In this document: piece by piece, positions 1 to 11,522 of the stretch
Layout: every line of letters begins with the position of its first letter
Numbering within the stretch: position 1 is the first letter of the stretch
Assembly (NCBI GenBank): GCA_034406715.1
Contig: CP137876.1
Coordinates: 660,001 to 724,000 of the forward strand
Direction: 5' to 3'
DNA length: 64,000 bases
From: Rhodotorula mucilaginosa
Taxonomy: Eukaryota > Basidiomycota > Microbotryomycetes > Sporidiobolales > Sporidiobolaceae
The notes under the pieces: model-generated
Told to the model about the DNA's origin: nothing
The model's input: only the letters and a program-made list of their open reading frames with translations
Databases searched by the model: none
Position numbers and translations under genes: made by a program

Positions 1-400
1 ACGTACCCGAGCAGGTTGCGACAGTGCGCCACAGTGGGAATCGTAGATTTACTTCTTACTTTGTTGTACAATATACTGCCCTCGTGCGAAAGCGTGCTCG
101 TATCGGGCGACGGATCGGGCTTGACAGAGGAGGAAAGAAGCCCCAGTTATACAACGGGCCGGCCCTCTGGACGAGCTTACTGGGGATACTGGTACTGTAC
201 TTGCTGCGAGACGGATGCGTTGAGTACACGAATTGACAGGGAACGCTACAGAGTGGGTGGCACTTTGCGTAGTTATAGCATCGGTCAGGCGAGGGGAGGC
301 AAAGTAGGGACAAAATAGACACGAAAAAGATGAAAAAGCCCGCGAGGCGCTTTCTCTGAGGTTACAGGGCATCGGAGACGACCCACTCGACTGCTGCGAG
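1..400. other. No gene recognised (downstream of RING gene)
   Basis: This stretch lies beyond the stop codon of the RING-H2 gene on the minus strand. Short open frames exist on both strands, but none shows a family motif, a clear codon bias or splice sites linking it to something recognisable. It probably holds the 3' UTR of the RING gene and the edge of a neighbour outside the window. Confidence 0.4.
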
Positions 401-2527
401 CTAGATCAATTCTCCCTCGGCCTCCTCCGTCTCCGACAAGTTGGTTGACGTCGAGCGTCCGCCAAGCCTCTGCGACGACGGTGGAAACAATGTTGACAAG
501 TCGACGGTCCTGCTTGTTGTCGTCCTCGCGACTCCCTCTTCCCCTCCTCCTGTTGCTGCAGGACTGGAATGGGCATCGCGTCTCCTATCTCGTGCAGCGG
601 CGGCAGCTGCACCGGGATACTGATCCACCTGCCTTGACTGCTGCTCTCGCGCTTCGGACTCGGCTCTGGCTCTCGCTCGTTCGACCGCGTCCTGAGTACA
701 ATAGGGTTCGGAGACGGAGACGGAGGCGGAGCGCTCTTGCGAGGGGACGGCAGCGGCAGGCGATGGCAGCGGGGTGATGGAGGAGTTGCCTGTAATGGAG
801 CCGGAGCTGGAAGACGGAGCGGTGGGGGTAGGTCGTTTGATTATGCGATGGCAGGTTGGGCAGGAGGAGACGGTCGAGAACCAGGTCGCGAGGCAGTGTG
901 CGTGGACTGCATTCCCGACGGGTGACGGGTCACGGGGAGTTGGTCAGGTCAGGAATCACGAAACCTTCTCAAGGAAGGGGGGAGCGCGGGCGGACGACCA
1001 GTGAACACGTACAGCTGTGAGCGCACGGAAGGTGACATCGAGTGTCAAAAGTGATGGTCTGGTTGTCGTCGTCACTCCCTCTTGCGTTGTCGTCGTCGTC
1101 TCCCGGTGGCGCGTCTTTTTCTAGCGAATCGCCGCTCCCTCGTAGGCAGATGGAACAGATCCAATGATCTTCTCGCTCATCTCCGTCCCGGTCGTTGGCG
1201 CCGTCTTCTTTTCCTCCTCGACCACCACCACCATGATCACCTGCGGCGAAAGTCTGCCCAATCTCGAGTAACCGCTCCGCCTCTCGGGTCGACCGCTCCC
1301 TGATGACTGCAATCGCGTCGAGGGGCAAGATGACAGCCACGAGGAAGACGATCGTGCACCAGAAACCGCCGAACCATTTGTGCGTCGAGGGTGAGCGTGC
1401 GAGTACGAGTTGAAGGGTTTGGAGGAGGAGGAGGGAGGGAGAGAGGATCGCGAGGTGGAAGGAGGAGAGGAGGTGAGAGGTTGGGAATTGGAGGGAGGGG
1501 GAGGGGAGGGCTGCTGAGGATGATGACGACGGCGGCTGCGGCTTGCGGGTGCGGTCGTGACCGGTGGGCGGATCTTGGGGGGACTGGCCCTCCGAGTCGG
1601 TCAAAAGGAAGCTACCGCTCAGTGTTGGAGGGAGAAGGCGCAGGTGGATCAGGAGGGGAAGTGAGCCGTGCAACACGCATGCGAGGGCGTCCAGGATCTG
1701 GGTTGATCACCGCCGCCGCCGAGCACAGACGAGGCATTTTCCGAGAGAAGCGAGTGTGTGTCAGCAGACAGAGAAAGGTGTAGTGGGGCTCGGGTCGCCG
1801 AAAGCGTGAGTGACTAACCTCTAGCCAGACGACGTTCCGCAGAGGTTTCCAGCCTCGTGCTGCATCACGTGCCATATTGGCGGACCCAGCCTGCGCCGCT
1901 TCAACATCGATACGGCGGATCAGCCACCGGCCTGCGACGACGGACCAGCCTTGCTCCCTCTCCTGCACCTGCTGGAGGAGGTCTCCGATGGGTACGGCGA
2001 GGAGGACGAGGCCCGTGAGGAGCAGACCGAGCAGTGGGAAGTGACCGCGCTGCCAGATGGAGTGGGCACGCCAGCCGAGTTGCGAGACTCGTTTCGACCA
2101 ACAAACTCTTAGCGGCCGGGGCTGGTGACTGTGGCGGCGGTGAGGAGGAGGAGGGAGGTGAGGGAACGGGTTGGCGAGGAGTGAGCGGGCGAGGGATTCG
2201 TCGAGGGTGAGGACCAGAGGGCGGACGAGTACGAGCAAGAGCAAGAGGGCGTAGAGCGTCGAGCGGAAAGGACTCGGTGCGGTGTTGGGGCTGGGTGATG
2301 GCCTCGGATCGGCGGCGGGACAGACGAGATAGAGGAGCAGGAGCAAGGGCAGCTTGTTGGCGCAGTGCCGGGTCGTCGCTAGTCGAGTCTGCCATAGGCG
2401 CAATCAGTCCCATAGGCTCAGACTCGGCCTGCGTGCTTGTGTAGGCTGGGAGAGTTGTGTGCAGCCCCACTTGCACGCCGACTGGACGATCGAGGAGGGA
2501 GACACTCACATCCGAGCTGATTCGCAT
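401..2527 (-). CDS. Multi-pass membrane RING-H2 E3 ubiquitin ligase
   Basis: Four exons (2527-2510, 2388-1819, 1697-1013, 906-401) join in phase to give 592 residues. The N-terminal half carries about five hydrophobic segments, for example LYALLLLLVLVRPLVLTL and FWCTIVFLVAVILPL. After the last one comes a RING-H2 domain: WICSICL, an acidic insert, then CHLPCAH, FHAHCLATW and CPTCHR. The intron at 907-1012 cuts the RING between the CAH and FHAHC parts, and removing it restores the C-H-x-F-H-x-x-C spacing. RING-H2 proteins of this kind recruit an E2 and ubiquitinate membrane or lumenal clients; the substrate here is unknown. The C-terminal tail is Ser/Thr/Arg rich and probably disordered. The start is the weak point: I chose the ATG that feeds the 18-nt first exon, and an upstream exon cannot be excluded. 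It is divergent from SCC2, 218 bp away. Confidence 0.75.
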
Positions 2528-2745
2528 GGCGCTGGCTGTCACGATGGCATCCCAAACACGCCAGTCTCGGGGCTGCCCGTCGACGACTGTTCACAGAGTG
2601 CACGCGCACGGGAGAGGAGGACGGGGTGGACGAGGTCTCATCAGTAATCAATCCAATTGTAATCAACTCAATACAAATCTCATCACGTTCTCAAATTGAC
2701 ATCTCGGCGCCGTCTCCCTCTCTCCACACGCTATAGTCACCCGGG

Positions 2746-5700
2746 ATGGCCACGAGCGGAGGGCAGTCGACGCCCAAGCGAAGCTATAGCGACGGGGCTG
2801 GCTCTGGCGCTGGCTTTGGCTCTGGCTCGTCTCCCGCGACTCCTTCAACCAGCACCACCGCCCAGGAAGCAATCGCTCACAACGCCAGGAGGATCGTCAA
2901 AGGTTGGCCGGTCGGGGCAGCTCTTCATGGCGGACTAGACGGTGAGTATCTCTCTCCCTTTCTGCTCCACTTGGGTGGAGGGGGCGCGAAAAAACTCGGG
3001 GCTCTCGAGCCGCTTTCTTTCGACTCGGACTCGGACTCGAATTCGGCTGGGCTTGCTTTTCGGCAGGTTGGCGGACGATCCTAGGCCCGATGTCCTCAAG
3101 TCGGTCGGGTGCGAGCGGCGCCTGCGATTCAGCTCCGAATTGGGGGCCGGCGGTGCACCACGCTCGTCCGTCCGTCCGGACCGTCTGAGCCAAACCGCAC
3201 ACTCAGACGTCGTCGCTCGGCGGTCTATCAACTCGGAAAGCGCATGCTGGCCGGAACACCTCTTTCGCAATCGCCGTCCAGCCTTGCCTTCCCCTGGATC
3301 TGCAAGACTGACCCTTTCTCTTTCTTGCACGCGCGCCAAAAATCCAGCCATCACCCAACTGGACCCCCTCCTCATCGCCAACCCGACCTTTTTCCCGCCC
3401 ACGACCGAACCACCACCGACCACCTCGCTCCTCGCCTCGAGCGAGAGGCCGCTCGATCCGGACCCGCAATTCGAGCCGTACCGATCCGAGTACCGAGCGC
3501 TCTTGCGCGAGTCGGGAGCAGCAGCAGCCGGTGGCGGCGCGGGGGAGGCGGAGATGGATCAGTGGAGGATGGAGCAGGTTCAGAGGGCGCTGCAGTCCGA
3601 GGAGGTGCAGCAGGTGCTGAGTCAGGTTTACGCGGATCCTGCGTACGGGGCTTTGTGAGTTTCTTTTGACCACTTCCCTCTTCCGTTGCTTCCACGCTGT
3701 GTATCTACCAGTCTGTTCATCCTAAACTTGCTTGTGGTCCAGGCCGCCACTGCGTCCGCCTTACCCAGTCGATGCAGCGACGCCGCCAGTTCCCCCCGCC
3801 CCGAACTCTCTCCCGGCGCTCTTTCTCGCCCAGTCGTCATTCCCTCCCCCACCTCCGCAGGCGACAAACGGACAAGAAGGTTCGAATCCTTTCCTGCCGC
3901 GACAGTTGGCGCCTTCGCCCTTGGGGCCGGGGGATACTCCGCAAGCCGCCCTTGAAGCGTTGATCCAAGAGAATGCTGCTGCTGCCGCTGCCGCCGCTCG
4001 GCCGCGGTCCAAAACGACGACGACGACGACGACGTCGGCAATGCCTCAGACTCCGACGCACCCGAGAACTTCGCAGTTGTCGGGGCCTGCTGCGAGTCGG
4101 CCTCAGGGTCGCGGTGGAGGAGGAGGACCCGCCGGCGCTGCCGGTTTCCCGACGAGCTCGCCCGATCCGCTCTTGATGATGCATGCGGATGCGGATGACA
4201 CCGCCGCCCTCGCTCAGAGGGCGTCTCAGACTTTTGGTGCCGCCGCTCCGCCTTCGTACTCGTACTCGTACTCGAACGGCGGGGGGACTCAGATCTTGCC
4301 GTCTCTGCCGCGCAAGAGGTCGACGTCTTCGGACCTCTCGAGTCACTTTTCGTCGCCTTTGAAAGCGCCCGAGGCTGGTGCTGGCGCGGGCGTCGATGAT
4401 TCGCCCACGGCGACTTTTGCCAACCGCCATCACGTTGCGGCCTCGAACGCGGTCCTCCTCGAACCGGGCTTTGAGTCGGCCGTCAAGCGGGTCAAACTCG
4501 ATTCGGGGCGGAATTCGGTAGCCGGTTCGTCGGCGTCCAAGCAGAACGCCGGGAATGGAGGAGGAGCGAATGTCGCCGGTGTCTCGTCGACGGGAGGGAA
4601 AACGATCGGCCTCGAAGCGGTCGACAAGATCGGCGACCTCGTTTCCGACTTGTTTGGCGCGGACGATGCCCTCGTCGGTGACACGTCTGCGGCGGCGCTC
4701 AGTAACCGGTCCCCGTCTCGGCGACTCGGCGAAGGAGGCGGGCCGAGGTACTTTCGCGCCACGGCGGTCGGAGCGACGAGTGGGAACCCGCTCGTGCATA
4801 CCGATACGATTCGGCGCTTGTTGGGGTTGCTCCGGACCGTCGCGAGTCGGAGGAAGGGCCAGGAGTTGCTGGAAGAGGTCGAGGCGAGTGGGATTGCGAG
4901 GGTGCTGAAACTCCTCGAGAGGAGTTGGGAAGGGATCGCGGCGGATGGGTGGCAAGGGTGGGACAAGGAGGCGTTTTTGCGTGGGGAGGAGATGGCGACG
5001 ACTGCAGCTGGAGCTGGTGGCAAGAAGGGGGCAGGGAAAGGAGGAGCGACCGCCAAAAGTCGCGCGAACAAGGGCAAAGCCAAGAGCAAGGGCAAGGCGA
5101 AGAAGGCGGGAGCTGCAGACGAGGATGCGGATGCTGACGACGGCGATTTCAACATGCGTACGACTTCTTCGTCGAGTCCGCTCAAGGTTGTCGGGCAAGC
5201 CGTTCGGCGCAGCACGAGGTCGCCTTCGCCGAGGCCGGGCGCGGCGGCGGCGGCGGCGGGGAACGGTGCTGCCGCCGACGACAGCGGCTGGGCGCAAAAC
5301 GACGACGATACCGCCACTGCCGACTCTGAAGCGTACTGGGATGCGGACCGCCTCGGTCGGACCAAGGCGGCACTCCGAGACCTTTCGGATGCGCTCCTCG
5401 CCGCTCGTCTCGCCCTCGAGATCTTGACCCTCCCCGGGGTCGTCCTCCCGAAACACCTCTTCTCGTCCGAATATTTGCTCGGACTCGTCGGCACTCTCCG
5501 AAAAGCCCTCGACGACTTTTTCATCCCGACGCTGACGGCCCCGACGACCAGTCCCGTCACCGAACTGGCGCTCGAGTTGGCGCGGGACCCGATCGTCGAC
5601 GTGTGCGACGCGCTCGTCCAAGCCGTCCGCGTCCTCGCCGACTTGACGCGTCGCGAAGAGTTGAGCGAAGACCTCGTCGTCGCCTTGTCGTACCTCTCGC

Positions 5701-8700
5701 TCGAACCCTTCTTCCACGACGCGCCGCCTCAACCCGGTCGGGCCTCGGCCGCGAGTACGACTCCCGTCGCGGCTTCGGTCAAGTCGTTGCGCCTCGCGGC
5801 CCTCGCGGTGCTCCAGACGGTGTATGCGAGGTACACCGACCAGCAAGCTTGGATCGTCGAGGAAGTGTTGGGCAATCTCGGCAAGGCGGAACTCGTCAGC
5901 GCAGGGTCCGCCGCCAAAAAGGCGAAAGGTGGCATCCGGTACGCCTTCACCGCCTGCACGGGTTGCACAGATCTCGTTTCTTGTTCACTGACCTGCCGAT
6001 GCGACCAGGATTCGGACCGGCGCCACGATCCAGACCGTCTCGACTCTGTTGCTTCACCTCGTCCAAACTTGTCCGGCCGACCTGCCCGCGCAGATCCGGA
6101 AACGCTTCGCTCGGTGCATGCAGAAGGACGGGATGAAGGCGGACGGGATTGATGACGACGACGACATTGCGATGAAAGATGGGACCGCTGACGTCCTTGG
6201 CGGGGCGGAGCGCGAGAACCAAGACGACGAGGACGAGGACGTCTACGTGCGCATCCGTTTCCTTCCTGAGCGGGTATTTGACACCTCCGCATTGCTGACC
6301 CTGAAGTTCTCGCTTGCAGACGCTGATTCAGCGCCGCTTCGTCGCACCTGCTTTGGACGCTGCAAACCGCACGGCTCGGACCATCGTCAGTTTCCTGCTT
6401 CAGAGGTGAATTTCCGACCCCGTTGGACTTTGCTCTCTCTTTTCTCTCTATCTGACGACGATCAACTCCTGCAGGGCTGCGAAAGCGGGCAAGACGAGCG
6501 GCGTCGCTGCCGACGCCGAATACCGCGCCGTGCTCGATCATCTCGTTTCCGATTTGCTCGCGACACTTCACCTGCCCGAATGGCCGGGTTCCGACATCCT
6601 GCTCACCACGCTGTGTCGCTCCATGGTGAGTGCCCTCGCATCTACCTCCGTGCCGGGATCAGCCTGCTGACTGCGATTGGGCAGATGGCAACACTCGCTG
6701 ATCCGAAAACGTCGCACGAGAACACCGCGCTCAAAGGTCTCTCGCTTGATCACATCGGCAACGTCATCGCTCACATCCGCAGTCTGACGTCCGAAAAGGC
6801 TGCCAGCCTTTCGAGTCTGAGTCAGGTAAGCCAGCTTCTGGCCCCTCGTCCGAGCGTGCACGCGGCTTACGATTGAGCACTTCTCTCGTCAAGATCATCG
6901 CGACGACAGACAACGACGCGCTGGACAAAATCGCCGCCGCGCACGAGGCTATCCTGTCACATCTGAATCAGGCCGAAGCCTCCAATGCGCAAGACCAGGT
7001 CAGCTCTGCCCCGGTCACGTCCCGGTCCAACATGTCAAGCTGACATGTCTTGCTTTGCGCAGGGGGTGACGCGGTTCTGTCGCCTCGAGTTTGCGAATGA
7101 CCTGCTGCAGGCACTCGCGAATGCTCGCAACTTGGCTCAATCGCCCGACACTGCGCAGCTTGTTCAACGGCTCGAAGAGCTGTGCGAGCAGACTTGGCAA
7201 GACAACTCTACGGACGATGTGTTCGGTCCCAGGTGCGTAGCCATCTCCCAACGGACGACCGCGGCGCGACTCACCAAGGCTTTGTACCCGCAGTGCCGAA
7301 GCCGCCCAGCCTCGCATCGATGCCATCGCCTTGGATCTTTGGCGCTCGTCGACTCTGCCGAGCATGTATCGGGTCCTCATCGAGCGCATCCTCAACGCGT
7401 GCGAGTCGCCTCAAGTCACCTTGCGAACAAAAGCGATGCGAGCGGTCAGCCACGTGATCGCGCAAGATCCGTCGCTCTTCCAGCAGGACTTTGTTCGCCG
7501 AGGCATCGAGAGCCGCATGCTCGACGCCTCGCCGGCCGTGCGCGACGCGTCAGTCGAGCTCGTCGGCAAATATGTTGTCAGCAACCCTGCGCTCGCCATG
7601 CAGTACTTGCCCAAGATTTGCGATCGGGTTGCCGACTCCGGCCTGAGTGTCCGCCGCAGGGTCGTCAAGTTGTTGAAGATCCTCTTTGGCGTCGTGGACG
7701 ACGAGACGACCCGCGTCGACATCTGCCGCAAGCTGGTTTGCCGCGTTCTGGACGAAGACGACGGCATCAAGGTGCGTCCGCCTTCTCGATCCGCAGCTTG
7801 GCCATCGAGTGCGCACTGACCGGCATGCCGCCAATGATGGCGTGTGCAGGAGCTCGCCGTCGATGCGATCGAGGAGCTTTGGTTCGGTCCGGCGAAGAAA
7901 GCTCATGAAGCCGACACTGCCCAGCTCGCCCGCATCATCACCCTCACGTGCGGCTCTGCCGAGGACCGTCCGCCTCCCGTTGACGATGCTATGCGGATGA
8001 TCATGGCTAAGCACGTCGAGAAAGGCACCGAAGCCCCCCTCGACAGGCTGCGTGACGTTGTTGAAACTCTCGTCGATTGCCTCGTTGAGAACAAGAACGA
8101 AATGGTATGATTGCTTGTCGTCTCCCTTTGCCTTTCGGGCTGGAGCTGACGTGTGTTCTTACTGCAGGACCTCGTCTCCGGCATCAAGACCGTCTACGTC
8201 CTCAGCGCAGTCGATCCTAGCTTGCTTTCGACGGCGAAAGCCACGATGCTTCTGCCTTTCCTGAAGAGTGCAACCACGGTGAGTGCCGCGAGCGTGGCGT
8301 GAATGTGCAGCTCAGTTTCTAACTCTGTTCGGGCTTGCAGACGGACGAGCGCGTCATCAGTGACTACCTCCTCAAGATGTTTCGCAGCGCCATGCTGGCC
8401 ATGCCCCGCTCATCGAGCAAGTTCGGTCGCGACTTGCAAGCTGCGCTCGTCCCCATGCTCAACAAGCCGTCAAACAGCGTCTCGGTATGTACTCTCGGGC
8501 GAGCTGATTTTGGCCGCCACACTGACTCTTGGCATGTCGGCGTCGGTACAGACACTGCAAGATGTGGTCGCCTGCTTCTGCGCTGTCGTACATTCCCAGA
8601 CTCAAGACTACGCTACAATGATCCGTGTCTTCCGCGCGACTCTCGGTGAGTGCACTGGCCGTGTTCTCGATGAATGGAGACCTCAAGCTCATCAGACGTC

Positions 8701-10753
8701 CGTGACGGATCGGCATTAGGCCGACTCAACAGCGAGACGCAAAAGCTCGGCAATCCGCAAACGTCGGCGCAGGTCAACCAGCGGTCTCTGCCGATCCTCT
8801 GCTACATGTCGGCGCTGTTGTGCGAGCATGGGCGCTTCGACGATGTTCGGCGCGACAATCTGGGTAAGCCGCGCCATTTTTCTTGAGGTCTATCGTCGCT
8901 TTCGCTCACCTCTCGTGGATGAGTAGACGCGAAAACTGCCATCGACCAAGTCACGCCGGCCTCGATTGCAGAACTCACGTTCACCTTGCTCATCAGGCTG
9001 CACGGCTTGAGAGTGCAGCCTCTCGTCAAAGCCGCCGTGCTGACGAGTCTCGGTTTCGTGTTCCGCACGCATCCGGTGCTCATGATCAACGAGGCCTCGA
9101 CGACCATCATCGACGCCGTCTTTGACGCGGCGGACGTCGCTCCTCGCTTGCAACTCCTGCGCATCATCCAGGATTTCCTCCTCAGCCAAGAGCAAGCACA
9201 GGCGACGGCGGCCGCGAGCACTCGTCCGAAAAAGAAGCAGAAAGGCGTCCCCGCCGGTGGCAATGACGGCGTCGAACTGGACGAGCTTGTCGGCAACGTC
9301 GAAGGGTTTGCGGAGTCGGGGTGAGCAGCTTGTTCCACGACGCGCATCCGAAACGCTCATGCTGACCCGTATCTCCTCCCGTAGCGTCGCGAGTGCAGTC
9401 GCGCAGCGCTACCTGAAGCGGATCAACGAGGCGGCGCTCTCGCACCATGTTGCCCTTCAACGAGTCGCGGTCGACTTGCTCAGTGCCATCGCCCGATCCG
9501 GCTTCAGTCACCCCATCACGCTGTCGCCCACTCTCGCCGCTCTGACGGCTTCCGACGACCCACAACTCGCCGCGAAAGCCTTCTCCGCTTTGGCGCTTCT
9601 CCACCAGAAACATACCTCGATTCTCGCCAGCCGCTTCCTCGATTCGGTGCGGGCGATCCACGCATACATCCTCGCCGGAACCGCTGCCGATGCCCCGGTT
9701 CGTGGATATCGGGTCAACTACGAGGGCGTGACCGAGTCGCTCCTCGGACGTTGGTACAGCTTGCTGCAGAAGGAGAAGCGGCAGATCCAGCTCGATTGCC
9801 TCAAAGCGCTCGCCCGCGCTTTCGAGGTCGAGGTCGGCTCGGCGTGCCCAGAGGTGAGGTTCAGCTTACCGCAGACTACCAAGTCGCTCGATGCTGATGT
9901 TGTTTCGTCCAGAATGCGGTATCTTTCGCCCGCTTCCTCGCCGAAGCGCTTTCGAGTCTCGACTACAAGCGCACCGAAGAACCCTTGATGGTGGTCTCGC
10001 AGCTCAACTCTGCGCTCGCGGTCTCCGGTCTGCAAATCATGCACTCGCTCGAGCAAGGCATGCAAGGGGGAGGTGGCCTCGTTGCTCGTGCCTCCGTGAG
10101 CCCGACCAAGCAGGTGAGGAAGGGAAGGTCCAAGCTGCATGCCTCGCTCAGAGCTGATTCGAATGTCTATCGCGCCTGCCGCAGTCGTCGGCGCCCGAAG
10201 TCGACGGCACGGAAGGCCCTCCAACGGCGGATCTCGCTCGCCAATCCATCGTGTCGGGCTTGGCTCTTCTGCTTCGAGATCACCTGAAGCAGCTCTACTC
10301 TCTCACGTACATCTCTCCTCGTACTCTGGGTACAACGCGGCAAACTGACCAGACTCTACCACGCAGTGACGCCAAAATCGCCAAGTACATCCCTGGCAAA
10401 AAGTCGGCGATGGGAGACAGAGTGAGCAGCTGAACTCGTATGCTCCTTCCGGACGATTTACTGACTCGCTCTCGGATGCTCAGCCCGTTTCGCATCGAGC
10501 CGACGCTTCCGCCGTTCTGGGCGCGGACGATTACGAACGCATGCCATTCGCGCTCACTGCCATGACCTCGTCCGAAGACCTTTGCTCGCAGCGAGCGACG
10601 GTGAGTCCGACATCACAAGGAGGAGAACTTCCGGTGCAGGGATCGGGAACTGACGCTTGACATGAGCAGTTCCTGCGCCTCGTCGCAGAAGATGGCACCA
10701 TCGGCAATCTCGAAGAACTCGAAGCCGAGACGGCTGATGCACATGACCAATGA
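2746..10753 (+). CDS. SCC2: Cohesin loader subunit Scc2/NIPBL (Mis4)
   Basis: A long gene with roughly twenty short introns that encodes a HEAT-repeat protein of about 1,900 residues. The N-terminal third is low complexity: poly-Thr and poly-Ala tracts near 4.0 kb, a Lys/Gly/Ala-rich stretch near 5.0-5.1 kb and acidic runs. The diagnostic part is the hook-shaped HEAT region. Around 7.3-8.1 kb it reads RIDAIALDLWRSS, then SPAVRDASVELVGKYV and LSVRRRVVKLLKILF, the classic Scc2/Nipped-B block, and 9.3-9.9 kb holds the Scc2 C-terminal conserved region (VALQRVAVDLLSAI and following). Scc2 with Scc4 loads cohesin on chromatin and stimulates its ATPase. The stop is TGA at 10751-10753 after ETADAHDQ. 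The start ATG follows CACCCGGG and is the first in a frame that runs to a GTGAGT donor. Exact joins of exons 2-3 (3.07-3.4 kb) are uncertain. Confidence 0.85.
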
Positions 10754-11522
10754 GCTCCCGATCTCGCACCTACGTCTGTACGCTTGTATCCTTTCGTCCA
10801 GCTTTTAATGTTGCCGTCAATATATGCATTTTCTCCCGCCGCCTTCCAATCAAGCTCTCCGCAGCGCCTCGACCGTCCACGCTATGCATGACTACAGCAT
10901 TCCTCACAGGTAAGATTGCTTAGGCTCCCCAGCTCATCCGACGTGTCGAGCGCTCCGTAATCGTCACCGAGTAAAGCCGGATTCACCACGCTTTCATTCA
11001 TGCGGGTCCTTGTACTTTCGACCTCTTGCAGGCCCGGGCGTTTCTCCACCTCTCAGAAAAACCGGACGGTCCCTTCAGGCTTACGGAGCCTGCTTAGAAG
11101 CTTCTGCGCATCCGAACCGGCGGGCTCTCACTCAAAAGAGCGAGCTGTGAGTCGCGCTAAAGATCCGACTGTGCCGGCGGGTGCTGCTTGATCAAGCGCT
11201 CGATCACCTTTCCGACCATCGGCTACTTCGGCTAAATCTGCTGACAAGTAGTTGCCGTTCAGCCGGAGGCACGCGTGCCGTACGCGACGGTCCGCCCCGC
11301 TCCGCCCAGCGAGTTTCGCTAGCTCGATGCGCGCTGAAAGTTCTAGGCGAGAGAGGGCGCGCGAAATGCGGGGACTCTCTCACACGTAACTATAAAGTTG
11401 TAGAGCGGCTTCCTTTTCGCTAGCTGAAGACTCGCCACTGCGCCAGATCCACCGCACGTAATCGAACGACAAGTCGGCCCTACACCTTGAGATACCGCCC
11501 GTCACCAGTCATTTCCGTCCAC
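10754..11522. other. Intergenic: SCC2 3' end and carboxylesterase promoter
   Basis: No open frame here has coding character and I see no RNA gene. The left part should hold the SCC2 3' UTR and the right part the promoter and 5' UTR of the secreted carboxylesterase. No clear TATA box or regulatory repeat was found. Confidence 0.4.

Noticed and set aside
3837-5846. Long minus-strand open frame (about 669 codons) opposite SCC2
   Set aside because: It is antisense to a long GC-rich SCC2 exon. It is Arg-rich without motifs, typical of the shadow frame created by G/C third-position bias.
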